From NCBI GenBank assembly GCA_036267755.1, contig DATAVK010000115.1:1-28717 (forward strand): 28,717 bases of DNA, read 5' to 3'. Shown here piece by piece: positions 14,435-21,509 of the stretch. The DNA is from DATAVK01 sp036267755 (GTDB lineage: Bacteria; Actinomycetota; Actinomycetes; JAFAQI01). Each line of letters begins with the position of its first letter. The first letter of the stretch is position 1. The notes beneath the pieces are model-generated. The model was not told the DNA's origin and made no database searches. It saw only the letters and a program-made list of their open reading frames with translations. Made by a program: the position numbers and the translations under genes.

Positions 14435-15601
14435 TCAGCTGATCAGGCCGTCGCGTGCCTTGGTGGTCAGAACGAGCATGACCGCGGCCTTGATCAGGCC
14501 GGCAAAGTGCGAGTCGCTCGCCTGTTGGGCGAGCACGGCCTTGGTCATCGGGCGGATGTCCGACGGAAGGGTGTCCAGCAGGATCGTGCCACCCGCGCCG
14601 AAGAACCGCAGCGCCCGCTGCGCCGGGGACAGGTCCGAGACCGCGACGGCGTTGAAGCTGTCGGAGATCACGATCCCGGTGAACTTCTCCTGCCCGCGGA
14701 GCAGCGTGCCGATCACCGGCTTCGAGAAGCAGGCCCGGTGCCACTTGTCGATCTTGGGGTACTTCGCGGACGACACCATGACGAACTGGGCCCCCGCGAC
14801 GATGCCGTCCCGATACGGCGTCAGGTACTTGCTGTGCGGACCCGTCGGGTCGGTGACCCCCCTCTTGATATCGGTGTTGCCGGTCGCGCGACCCAGCCCC
14901 GGGAAGTGCTTGACGGTCGTCGCGACCTTGGCCTTGGTCATCCCCTGCACGAACGCGGTGACGTGGCCGGCGACCCGGGCGATCGTGTGGCCGAACTCGC
15001 GGTCGTACCGGCCGATCGGCTGGTTCGCGGTCCCGATCGAGGCCGGGACGGTGTCCGCGACGGGCGCCAGGTCGACGTTGACCCCGGTGTCGAGCAGCTG
15101 GGCGCCCCAGCCGGCCGCCCGGGTGCGCAGCGTGGCCGTGGTGAGCCGACCCTGGGCGAGTGCGGTCGGCATCCGGGTGTAGCCGCTGCCCTGCAGGACC
15201 TGTACCTCGCCGCCCTCCTGGTCGGTGCCGACGAACGGCAACACCTTGGCGTGGGTCGCCTTCGGCACCAGCTTGCGGACGACCGCGCGCTCGGCGGCGA
15301 GCCCCGCAGTTGAGTCGCCGCGCAGGAAGACGTTGCCGCTGTGCGTCGACACGACGTCCGCGGCCTCCGCGGAGGTCGGGCCGGTCGACGTGACCCCTGG
15401 CATGAACAGCTGGCCGACCCGCTGGGCGGGGGTCATCCGGGCGTAGGCGGCCGCGGCCAGCTTCTTGGGTGACGTGGCGGGAGAGCGCGGACTCGCCGAG
15501 ATCGCGGGGGCGGCCGCCGACATGGCGACCAGGCCGGCGAGCGCGAGGACAGTGGTGAGGGCCGTGGTACGTCGGCGCGGCGGCTGGCTCAGAGTGCTCA
15601 T
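14435..15601 (-). CDS. secreted glycoside hydrolase family 3 N-terminal domain protein, NagZ-like
   Basis: A 388-residue protein with a signal peptide (RRRTTALTTVLALAGLVAMSAAAPAISA, about 9-36). The GH3 barrel follows: MTPAQRVGQLFMPGV (56-70), FVGTDQEGGEV (123-133), VNVDLAPVADT (175-184), KHFPGLG (231-237) and ISDSFNAVAV (312-321) with the likely nucleophile Asp314. NagZ-type members release N-acetylglucosamine from cell-wall fragments. The NagZ Asp-His dyad appears changed: after KHFPGLG the segment is GNTDIK, giving Asp244 but Lys246 where His is expected. Its location between glmM and glmS fits a cell-wall amino-sugar theme. ATG at 15599-15601 is chosen; a GTG directly before it would add one residue. 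Confidence 0.9.
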   Translation of the reverse strand: MSTLSQPPRRRTTALTTVLALAGLVAMSAAAPAISASPRSPATSPKKLAAAAYARMTPAQRVGQLFMPGVTSTGPTSAEAADVVSTHSGNVFLRGDSTAGLAAERAVVRKLVPKATHAKVLPFVGTDQEGGEVQVLQGSGYTRMPTALAQGRLTTATLRTRAAGWGAQLLDTGVNVDLAPVADTVPASIGTANQPIGRYDREFGHTIARVAGHVTAFVQGMTKAKVATTVKHFPGLGRATGNTDIKRGVTDPTGPHSKYLTPYRDGIVAGAQFVMVSSAKYPKIDKWHRACFSKPVIGTLLRGQEKFTGIVISDSFNAVAVSDLSPAQRALRFFGAGGTILLDTLPSDIRPMTKAVLAQQASDSHFAGLIKAAVMLVLTTKARDGLIS

Positions 15602-15642
15602 CACTTCGAGGATGTCACCGGGTACGGCGGGGCCGAGTGGTT

Positions 15643-16959
15643 TCAGCGAATCGCTGCGGCGAGTCGCTCGGCGATCGCCGCGGCCTGACCGTCCCCGGGC
15701 GCCTCGACCATGACCCGGATCAGCGGCTCGGTGCCGCTGGGTCGCACAAGTACCCGGCCCGACGTACCGAGCTCGCTCGCCACCTGCTCGGTCAGCGGGC
15801 GGAGTGCGGTCAAGGCAACGTCGCGGTCGAGGACGGGCACGTTCACCAGCACCTGCGGCAGCCGCTGGACGATCGAGGCGAGCGTGGCCAGCGAGCTTCC
15901 GGTCGACGCGACCCTGGCCAACAGGTGCAGCGCCGTGAGGATCCCGTCGCCGGTCGTCGCGTGCTCGGCGAGGATCACGTGTCCGGACTGCTCGCCGCCG
16001 AGGGTCAGCCCGTCCGCGCGCATCCGCTCGGTCACGTAGCGGTCGCCGACCGCTGTGGTGACCACTGCGATCCCGTGCGGGCGCAGCGCGTTGGCCAGGC
16101 CGAGGTTGCTCATCACGGTGGCGGCGATCGTGTCTGTGGCCAGCCGGCCGCGTTCATGCAGGTCGACGGCGAGGATGGCGAGGATTCCGTCGCCGTCGAC
16201 GACCTCACCATCGGCGGTGACGGCGAGGCAGCGGTCAGCGTCACCGTCGTGGGCGATGCCGACGTCGGCCCCGTGCTCGCGCACCGCGGCTTGGATTGCC
16301 TCGAGGTGGGTAGCTCCGCAGCCGGCGTTGATCCTGTCGCCGTCCACCTCGTCGTAGACGACGACCACGTCAGCCCCGGCACCGGCGTACGCGGCGTGGG
16401 CAACGGTGGCGGCTGCACCGTTCGCGCAGTCCACGACGACCCGCAGCCCGTCGAGCCGGTGCGGCAGCGTGGCGAGCAGGGCGACGGCGTAGGCACCGGC
16501 CGCGTCGTCGGCGGGGGCGACGACGCCGGGTCTGGCCGCCGCTGGTCGCGGATCGGCGAGGCGCGCCTGGATCCGGTCCTCGATGTCGTCGCCGAGCTTC
16601 AGTCCGCCCGCGCCGAACAGCTTGATGCCGTTGTCGGGGGCCGGGTTGTGGCTGGCGGAGATGACGACACCGAACGACGGCTGACCCTCAACCCCCGGTA
16701 CGCCGGTAGCCAGTGCCCGGGCCACAGCGGGGGTAGGGATGACGCCGAGCAGCACGACATCGGCGCCGGCCGAGCTGAGCCCGTCGACGACGGCATCCTG
16801 CAACCACTCACCGGACGGCCGGGTGTCACGACCCACCACCACCGGGCCGGTCGGAGCGAGCTCCGCGACCGCAGCGGCTGCCAGCGAGCGAGCCAGGTCC
16901 GCGGTGAGCTCCACCCCGGCGACCCCCCGGACCCCGTCGGTCCCGAAGAGCCGTCCCAC
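15643..16959 (-). CDS. glmM: phosphoglucosamine mutase GlmM
   Basis: A 438-residue alpha-D-phosphohexomutase that converts glucosamine-6-phosphate to glucosamine-1-phosphate. The start MGRLFGTDGVRGVAG is diagnostic. The phosphoserine loop is ISASHNPAPDNGIK (Ser103), the Mg-binding loop is DGDADR (238-243), the sugar loop is GGEQSGH, and the C-terminal phosphate site is RVLVRPSGTEPLIRVMVE. The length is slightly short of the usual 445-450. The GTG at 16957-16959 lies two bases after the rpsI stop, so it is probably translated by coupling from rpsI. Placement after rplM-rpsI is a conserved actinobacterial arrangement. Confidence 0.98.
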   Translation of the reverse strand: MGRLFGTDGVRGVAGVELTADLARSLAAAAVAELAPTGPVVVGRDTRPSGEWLQDAVVDGLSSAGADVVLLGVIPTPAVARALATGVPGVEGQPSFGVVISASHNPAPDNGIKLFGAGGLKLGDDIEDRIQARLADPRPAAARPGVVAPADDAAGAYAVALLATLPHRLDGLRVVVDCANGAAATVAHAAYAGAGADVVVVYDEVDGDRINAGCGATHLEAIQAAVREHGADVGIAHDGDADRCLAVTADGEVVDGDGILAILAVDLHERGRLATDTIAATVMSNLGLANALRPHGIAVVTTAVGDRYVTERMRADGLTLGGEQSGHVILAEHATTGDGILTALHLLARVASTGSSLATLASIVQRLPQVLVNVPVLDRDVALTALRPLTEQVASELGTSGRVLVRPSGTEPLIRVMVEAPGDGQAAAIAERLAAAIR

Positions 16960-16961
16960 GC

Positions 16962-17486
16962 TCAGCGCTTGCTGTACTGCGGCGCCTTACGGGCCTTCTT
17001 CAGGCCGTACTTCTTGCGCTCCTTGGCCCGAGCATCCCGGGTGAGGTAGCCGGCCTTCTTCAGCGGCGGCCGCGCCTCGTCGTCGGTCTGCAGCAACGAG
17101 CGGGCGATGCCGAGCCGGACCGCGCCGGCCTGGCCGGACACGCCCCCGCCCTGCACCCGAACCAGCACGTCGTAGGCGTCGACGACGTCGAGCGCCACCA
17201 GCGGCTCGTGCACGATCTGCTGGTGGACCTTGTTCGGGAAGTAGTCCTCGAGGGTGCGGCCATTGATGGTCCACACACCGGTTCCGGGGACCAGGCGCAC
17301 CCGAGCGATGGCCTCCTTGCGCCGACCGGTCGCGCCGGCGGGGCCGGTCGCGATCACGCGTCGTGGCGCCGGGGTCGGCTCCGCTTCGGGCTCGTCGATC
17401 GCGACGTCAGTGACGTCCGCGACGTCGGTGTCCGGCGTCTCGACCTCCTCGACGTCGAGGACGGTCTCGGGTGCGGTTTCAGTCAC
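16962..17486 (-). CDS. rpsI: 30S ribosomal protein S9
   Basis: A 174-residue S9 protein. The conserved core begins at about residue 52 (ATGRRKEAIARVRLVPGTG) and includes LEDYFPNK, VRVQGGGVSGQAGAVRLGIARSL and the C-terminal KKYGLKKARKAPQYSKR, whose tail reaches the ribosomal P site. The first 50 residues are an acidic, Val/Thr/Pro-rich extension (ETVLDVEEVETPDTDVADV) that is not part of the usual S9 fold; acidic N-terminal extensions are known in actinobacterial S9. The GTG start overlaps the rplM stop (17483-17486), so the two ribosomal proteins are coupled. Confidence 0.98.
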   Translation of the reverse strand: MTETAPETVLDVEEVETPDTDVADVTDVAIDEPEAEPTPAPRRVIATGPAGATGRRKEAIARVRLVPGTGVWTINGRTLEDYFPNKVHQQIVHEPLVALDVVDAYDVLVRVQGGGVSGQAGAVRLGIARSLLQTDDEARPPLKKAGYLTRDARAKERKKYGLKKARKAPQYSKR

Positions 17487-17929
17487 TGCTGGGCCACCTG
17501 GGTGATCTCGTAGGGCACCGGCTGCTGGGCCTGGTGCGGATGCTCGGGGCCGGCGTACACCTTCAGCTTGGTGGCCATCTGTCGGCCCAGGCTGGTGTGC
17601 GGCAGCATTCCCTTGATCGCCTTCTCGACGGCCCGCTCGGGTCGTCGTTCGAGCAGGTCCTTGTACGGCGTGGCGGACAGACCACCCGGGAAGCCGGAGT
17701 GGTGGTAGGCCATCTTGGCCTCGCGCTTGTTGCCGGTCAGCGCGACCTTGCTGGCGTTGACGATGATGACGAAGTCACCGGTGTCCACGTGCGGGGCGTA
17801 GATCGGCTTGTGCTTGCCGCGGAGCAGCCGCGCGGTCTGGCTGGCGAGCCGGCCGAGCACGACATCGCTGGCGTCGATGACGTGCCACTGGCGCGTCACC
17901 TGGCCGGTCTTGGGCTGAAACGTCCGCAC
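17483..17929 (-). CDS. rplM: 50S ribosomal protein L13
   Basis: A 148-residue L13, an early-assembly 50S protein. Clear family parts are WHVIDASDVVLGRLAS, RGKHKPIYAPHVDTGDFVIIVNA, KVALTGNK, YHHSGFPGG and AIKGMLPHTSLGRQ with the C-terminal LKVYAGPEHPHQAQQP. The GTG start at 17927-17929 is followed by RTFQPK, the actinobacterial start. A strong promoter lies about 70 bases upstream. It leads an operon of closely spaced genes reaching at least to glmM and probably on to nnr. Confidence 0.98.
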   Translation of the reverse strand: MRTFQPKTGQVTRQWHVIDASDVVLGRLASQTARLLRGKHKPIYAPHVDTGDFVIIVNASKVALTGNKREAKMAYHHSGFPGGLSATPYKDLLERRPERAVEKAIKGMLPHTSLGRQMATKLKVYAGPEHPHQAQQPVPYEITQVAQQ

Positions 17930-17962
17930 GGAGGTGCCTTCACTTCTCGTCGATCAGGGATC

Positions 17963-17990
17963 GTCGCGCGGACATGGGTCCGCGAGCGAC
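17963..17990 (-). other. stem-loop at the predicted 5' end of the rplM mRNA
   Basis: Bases 17963-17973 (gtcgcgcggac) pair with 17978-17983 plus 17986-17990, giving 11 base pairs with a 2-base bulge and a 4-base loop. The outer edge (17990) falls at the expected transcription start, 7 bases after the -10. Such a 5'-terminal hairpin could stabilise the mRNA or act in ribosomal-protein autoregulation; this is inference. Confidence 0.6.
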
Positions 17991-17996
17991 CGTTCG

Positions 17997-18026
17997 AGGC
18001 TACCCGCGCCCCGCATGAGCGGTCAA
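17997..18026 (-). promoter_or_regulatory. predicted rplM promoter
   Basis: The minus strand has TTGACC (18021-18026), an 18-base spacer and TAGCCT (17997-18002). This is a good housekeeping-type promoter in the 117-base gap before rplM, predicting a leader of about 60 bases. Confidence 0.78.
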
Positions 18027-18046
18027 AGTCACCGGAGGCGGGCTGC

Positions 18047-18730
18047 CTAGTCCGGTGGGAACGCGCAAAACTCGTTGCCCTCCGGGTCGGCCATGATCGC
18101 CCACCGGTGGTCATCGTTGGGCGGCTCGAGCAGCGTCGCCCCGGCGTCGATCAGCCGCTGCCGGTCGGGGACGTCGATGTCGATGTGGACCCGGTTCTTG
18201 GCGGTCTTGGGCTCCGGGACCGGGACGAAGTCGTAGGTCAGGATGGGCATGCCAGGCACGTTCTCCACGGTCGAGAACCCGCGCTCGTCGTGCACCACGT
18301 CGCCGCCGATCACGCCGGCCCACCACCGCGCCTGAGCGGCGTGGTCGACGCTGTCGACGACCAGGCCGTGCAGCCGGTCGGGGGGCAGCTCATCGCGCAG
18401 GAAGGCGCAGAACTCGCCGCCTTCCGGGTCGGCCATGATCGTCCAGCGCCAGCCGGGCTGCTGCTCCTGCACGAGCGTGGCGCCGAGCCGCTCCAGCGAG
18501 GCCAGGTCGGTGGCGTAGACGTCGAGGTGGACCCGGTTCTTGACCGACCTGGGCTCCGGGACGACATTCATCCAGACGGTGTGAGCGTAGGTCGGCCCGA
18601 AGACGGCTCCCTCGCCGTTCTGCGTGGGCCGGTAGGGCCAGCCCAGGACGGCGGCCCAGAACTCCCCCATCGGGACGGGATCGACGACATCGATGCAGAC
18701 CTTCTGGTACGTCGCGATCGGGCTCGTCAT
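18047..18730 (-). CDS. tandem VOC (glyoxalase-like) domain protein
   Basis: A 227-residue protein made of two vicinal-oxygen-chelate modules. Module 1 (about 5-112) ends WTIMADPEGGEFCAF, and module 2 (about 118-226) ends WAIMADPEGNEFCAF. Each has a KNRVHLD or KNRVHID strand before it (64-70, 178-184), showing an internal duplication. The sequence fits the Glyoxalase_6-like group found in actinobacteria. VOC proteins may be dioxygenases, isomerases, antibiotic-binding proteins or glyoxalases; the function here is unknown. The ATG overlaps the stop of the preceding VOC gene (ATGA, 18727-18730). Confidence 0.9.
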   Translation of the reverse strand: MTSPIATYQKVCIDVVDPVPMGEFWAAVLGWPYRPTQNGEGAVFGPTYAHTVWMNVVPEPRSVKNRVHLDVYATDLASLERLGATLVQEQQPGWRWTIMADPEGGEFCAFLRDELPPDRLHGLVVDSVDHAAQARWWAGVIGGDVVHDERGFSTVENVPGMPILTYDFVPVPEPKTAKNRVHIDIDVPDRQRLIDAGATLLEPPNDDHRWAIMADPEGNEFCAFPPD

Positions 18731-19095
18731 GCCGGCTCCGGCTCGAGGAACTCGAGCCGGTTCCCGAACGGGTCGTCGGCGTAGAAGCGTCGGTACCCGG
18801 GAAAGTCCGGGTCCCAGCGCACCTCGACGCCCGCGTCGGTGAGCCGGGTCGCGAGCAGGTCCAGGCCGTCGACGAGGATGCCCGGATGGGCCTTGGGAGC
18901 CGCCACGAAGTCCGACGTCACCCCGAGGTGCACCTCCAAGCCGCCGCGGCGGAACCAGCAGCCACCTCGCGCGGCGAGTGCGGGCGGCTTCTCGACCTCC
19001 GTCATCCCCATGATGTCGCCCCAGAACCGGCGACACGCGTCCTCGCCCGCCGGCGGGATCGCGAGCTGCACGTGGTGCAGCCGCTGGAAGCTCAC
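18727..19095 (-). CDS. single VOC (glyoxalase-like) domain protein
   Basis: A 122-residue VOC-fold protein. It starts with the strand FQRLHHVQLAIPPAGEDACRRFWGDIMGM and ends with RRFYADDPFGNRLEFLEPE, whose FGNRLEF end is typical of the family and carries the expected metal-ligand Glu. The GTG at 19093-19095 gives this natural start; an in-frame ATG at 19146 would add 17 Gly/Pro-rich residues derived from an inverted repeat and is less likely. It overlaps the tandem VOC gene by four bases, so the two are coupled. No specific substrate is indicated. Confidence 0.88.
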   Translation of the reverse strand: MSFQRLHHVQLAIPPAGEDACRRFWGDIMGMTEVEKPPALAARGGCWFRRGGLEVHLGVTSDFVAAPKAHPGILVDGLDLLATRLTDAGVEVRWDPDFPGYRRFYADDPFGNRLEFLEPEPA

Positions 19096-19105
19096 CCCGT
19101 CAGTT

Positions 19106-19147
19106 TGTGAACCGCCACTGCCCGCCGGCGGTAAGGGGCGGTTCACA
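19106..19147. repeat. inverted repeat over the end of the PaiB-like gene
   Basis: Arms tgtgaaccgcc (19106-19116) and ggcggttcaca (19137-19147) are perfect 11-bp reverse complements around a 20-base centre that itself contains the palindrome ccgccggcgg. The repeat covers the stop codon of the PaiB-like gene and ends 10 bases before the VOC gene start. It may be a terminator or attenuator, or an operator for the VOC pair. Confidence 0.8.
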
Positions 19148-19763
19148 GATCACCGGCCGAACGGCGCCGCAGCTGCCGGAGGGCCGCCTGGTCACCGGGT
19201 CCACCACGCTGCGCCAGGCGCTCGGCCACCGCCGCGCGGTGCTCGGCGTCGACGTTCCCGCCGTACTTGAACTTGGCCGTGACGTCGCTGATCGCCATCC
19301 GCAGCCCCCGGATCCCGGGCAGCAACCGGGCGTGCTCGGCCGGGTCGACCGCTCCGGAACCGGGCTCGGTGGTCGCGAGCTGCCGACGCAGGATCTCCAC
19401 CTTGCCGGCCGGGTCGTCGACCACGGTCATCACGCCACTGAGCTGGACCGCCGAGTAGTACGTCGTGGGGATGCCGACGGCCGGGTCCTCGTCACCGATC
19501 GCCTTCCACGCCGCCGGAACGTACGCCCAGTCACCCGCGACCGCCAGCGTCGCCATCGGGTTCTCCTCGAGCGCCTTCCAGATCGGATTGGGTCTGGCCA
19601 GGTGCAGCCATACCTCGTCGTCGACCAGCGCGAACTGGGTCGGTACGACGACGGCGACATCCCGGCCGCGACCGACCGCGACGAGTTGGCCGAAACCCTG
19701 CTCGGTGACGAAGCCGCGCCACTCGGCGTCGGAGCTGCCGGCGTCCCATGGATGGACCAGCAT
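19143..19763 (-). CDS. PaiB-like FMN-binding protein (pyridoxamine oxidase fold)
   Basis: A 206-residue protein with the split-barrel flavin-binding fold. The segments FGQLVAVGRGRDVAVVVPTQFAL (about 24-46), VWLHLARPNPIWKAL (51-65), ATLAVAGDWAYVPAAWK (71-87) and IPTTYYSAVQLSGVMTVVDD (about 96-115) follow the pattern of PaiB, annotated as FMN-binding negative transcriptional regulators in Bacillus. DNA binding has not been shown for most relatives, so flavin-dependent or sensing roles are equally possible. The ATG at 19761-19763 overlaps the stop of the ABC-F gene by one base (TGATG), linking it to that gene. An upstream extension to 19871 is rejected. Confidence 0.82.
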   Translation of the reverse strand: MLVHPWDAGSSDAEWRGFVTEQGFGQLVAVGRGRDVAVVVPTQFALVDDEVWLHLARPNPIWKALEENPMATLAVAGDWAYVPAAWKAIGDEDPAVGIPTTYYSAVQLSGVMTVVDDPAGKVEILRRQLATTEPGSGAVDPAEHARLLPGIRGLRMAISDVTAKFKYGGNVDAEHRAAVAERLAQRGGPGDQAALRQLRRRSAGDL

Positions 19764-21445
19764 CAGCGCACCCGCTCCACGCGGCCCTCGTCCCAGATCG
19801 CCTCGTCGGACTCGACGACGGTGCCATCCGCGCGGAACACGACGTACCGGTCGAACGACCGGGCGAACCACCGGTCGTGGGTCACGGCGAGGACGGTCCC
19901 GTCGAACGCGTCGAGGCCGATCTCGAGCGCCTCGGCGGAAACGATGTCGAGGTTGTCCGTCGGCTCGTCGAGCAGCAGCAGCGTGGCTCCCGACAGCTCG
20001 AGGAGCAGGATCTGCAGCCTCGCCTGCTGGCCGCCGGACAGTGTCTCGAACGCCTGCTCGGCCGCGCCGGCGAGCTCGTACCGGTCGAGCACCCGGGCCG
20101 CGTTCTCCTGGCCCATCCCGCTGCGGTGGTCATCGCCGACCCACAGGATGTCGAGCAGCGTCCGGCCGATCAGCTCCGGGTGCTCGTGGGTCTGGGCGAA
20201 CCAGCCGGGGCGCACCCGGGCTCCGAGCCGGGCCACACCGGTGTGCGCGACCGTGCCGACGGGCGTCCCGGCCACCGGGCGATGCTCAGCGTCGGGATCG
20301 CTGCCGCCGGCCGCCAGCAGTCGCAGGAAGTGCGACTTCCCCGACCCGTTCGAGCCGAGCACCGCCACCCGCTCGCCGTACCAGACCTCCAGGTCGAACG
20401 GCTGCATCAGACCGGTGAGCTCGAGCGCCTCGCACACCACAGCCCGCTTCGCGGTGCGGCCACCGCGCAGCCGCATCTTGACCCCCTGCGCGAGTGGGAC
20501 AGCCTGCGGTGGCCCGGCCGTCTCGAACCGCTCGAGCCGAGTGCAGGCGGCCTTGTACGCGGGCGCCATGCCATCGTTGTACTTCGCCTTCTCGCGCAGC
20601 CGCAGGACCAGCGCCTTGAGCTTGGCGTGCTCCTCGTCCCAGCGCCGGCGCAGCTCCTCCAGCCGGCTGTTGCGGTCGGCCCGGGCCTGGGCGTACGACG
20701 CGAACCCACCGCCGTGGGTCCAGACCGTGTTGCCGGCCGCGCCGAGCTCGAGACTGATGATCCGCGACGCCGTCCGCGCCAGTAACTCGCGGTCGTGGGA
20801 GACGTAGAGCACCGTCTTCGGCGACTCGAGCAGCCTCTCCTCGAGCCATCGTTTGCCGGGCACGTCCAGGTAGTTGTCCGGCTCGTCGAGCAGCAGCACC
20901 TGGTCCGGCCCGCGCAGCAGCGCCTCGAGCACCAACCGCTTCTGCTCGCCGCCCGACAACGTCCGCACCTCGCGCCAGCGGGCCCGCTCGTAGGGGACGC
21001 CGATCGCTTCGGTCGTGCAGGTATCCCAGAGCACCTCGATGTCCCAGCCCCCGGCATCGGACCACTCGGCCAGCGCACCGGCATACCGCAGCTGGGTCGG
21101 CTCGTCGTCGCTGTCCATCATCGCCAGCTCGGCGGCGTCGACGGCCGCGGCGGCCGCCCGGACGCGTGGCGGCGCGACGCTGAGCAGCAGGTCGCGGACC
21201 GTAGAGTCGTCGCGCACCGAGCCCACGAACTGCCGCATCACCCCGAGACCGCCGGACCCGGTGACGACGCCGTCGGTCGGCTCGGGGTCACCCGTGAGGA
21301 TGCGCAGCAAGGTGGTCTTGCCCGCGCCGTTCGGGCCGACCAGGGCCGCCTTCTGACCCTCCCCGACCCGGAAGGTCACCTCGTCGAGCAGCACCCTGCC
21401 GTCGGGCAGCGAGAAACTGACCCGCTGCACGTCGACGTGGCCCAT
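19763..21445 (-). CDS. ABC-F family ATP-binding cassette protein
   Basis: A 560-residue protein with two ABC domains and no membrane segments. Domain 1 has Walker A GPNGAGKT (37-44), LSGGEQKR (163-170) and LLLDEPDNYLD (184-194). Domain 2 has Walker A GSNGSGKS (364-371), LSGGQQAR (469-476) and LLLDEPTDNLD (490-500). The linker between about 240 and 320 is long, charged and helical, as expected for the P-site-reaching arm. ABC-F proteins act on the ribosome as translation factors, and some give resistance to ribosome-targeting antibiotics; which kind this is cannot be read here. The ATG at 21443-21445 starts MGHVDVQRVSFSLPDG. A longer in-frame reading to 21511 would overlap the divergent channel gene. 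Confidence 0.96.
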   Translation of the reverse strand: MGHVDVQRVSFSLPDGRVLLDEVTFRVGEGQKAALVGPNGAGKTTLLRILTGDPEPTDGVVTGSGGLGVMRQFVGSVRDDSTVRDLLLSVAPPRVRAAAAAVDAAELAMMDSDDEPTQLRYAGALAEWSDAGGWDIEVLWDTCTTEAIGVPYERARWREVRTLSGGEQKRLVLEALLRGPDQVLLLDEPDNYLDVPGKRWLEERLLESPKTVLYVSHDRELLARTASRIISLELGAAGNTVWTHGGGFASYAQARADRNSRLEELRRRWDEEHAKLKALVLRLREKAKYNDGMAPAYKAACTRLERFETAGPPQAVPLAQGVKMRLRGGRTAKRAVVCEALELTGLMQPFDLEVWYGERVAVLGSNGSGKSHFLRLLAAGGSDPDAEHRPVAGTPVGTVAHTGVARLGARVRPGWFAQTHEHPELIGRTLLDILWVGDDHRSGMGQENAARVLDRYELAGAAEQAFETLSGGQQARLQILLLELSGATLLLLDEPTDNLDIVSAEALEIGLDAFDGTVLAVTHDRWFARSFDRYVVFRADGTVVESDEAIWDEGRVERVR

Positions 21446-21509
21446 GGCGTCCAGTGTCGCGGATGCGGGACTCGTCGCCCACAAGATTTTGCTTCGCTGA
21501 GATCTCCAC

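Noticed and set aside
15637..17049. Plus-strand open frame of 470 codons opposite glmM
   Set aside because: glmM on the minus strand carries all catalytic motifs; the antisense frame has no recognisable domain and spans gene borders.
19107..20807. Plus-strand open frame of 566 codons opposite the PaiB-like and ABC-F genes
   Set aside because: Ser/Arg-rich shadow translation; the minus-strand genes are clear from their motifs.
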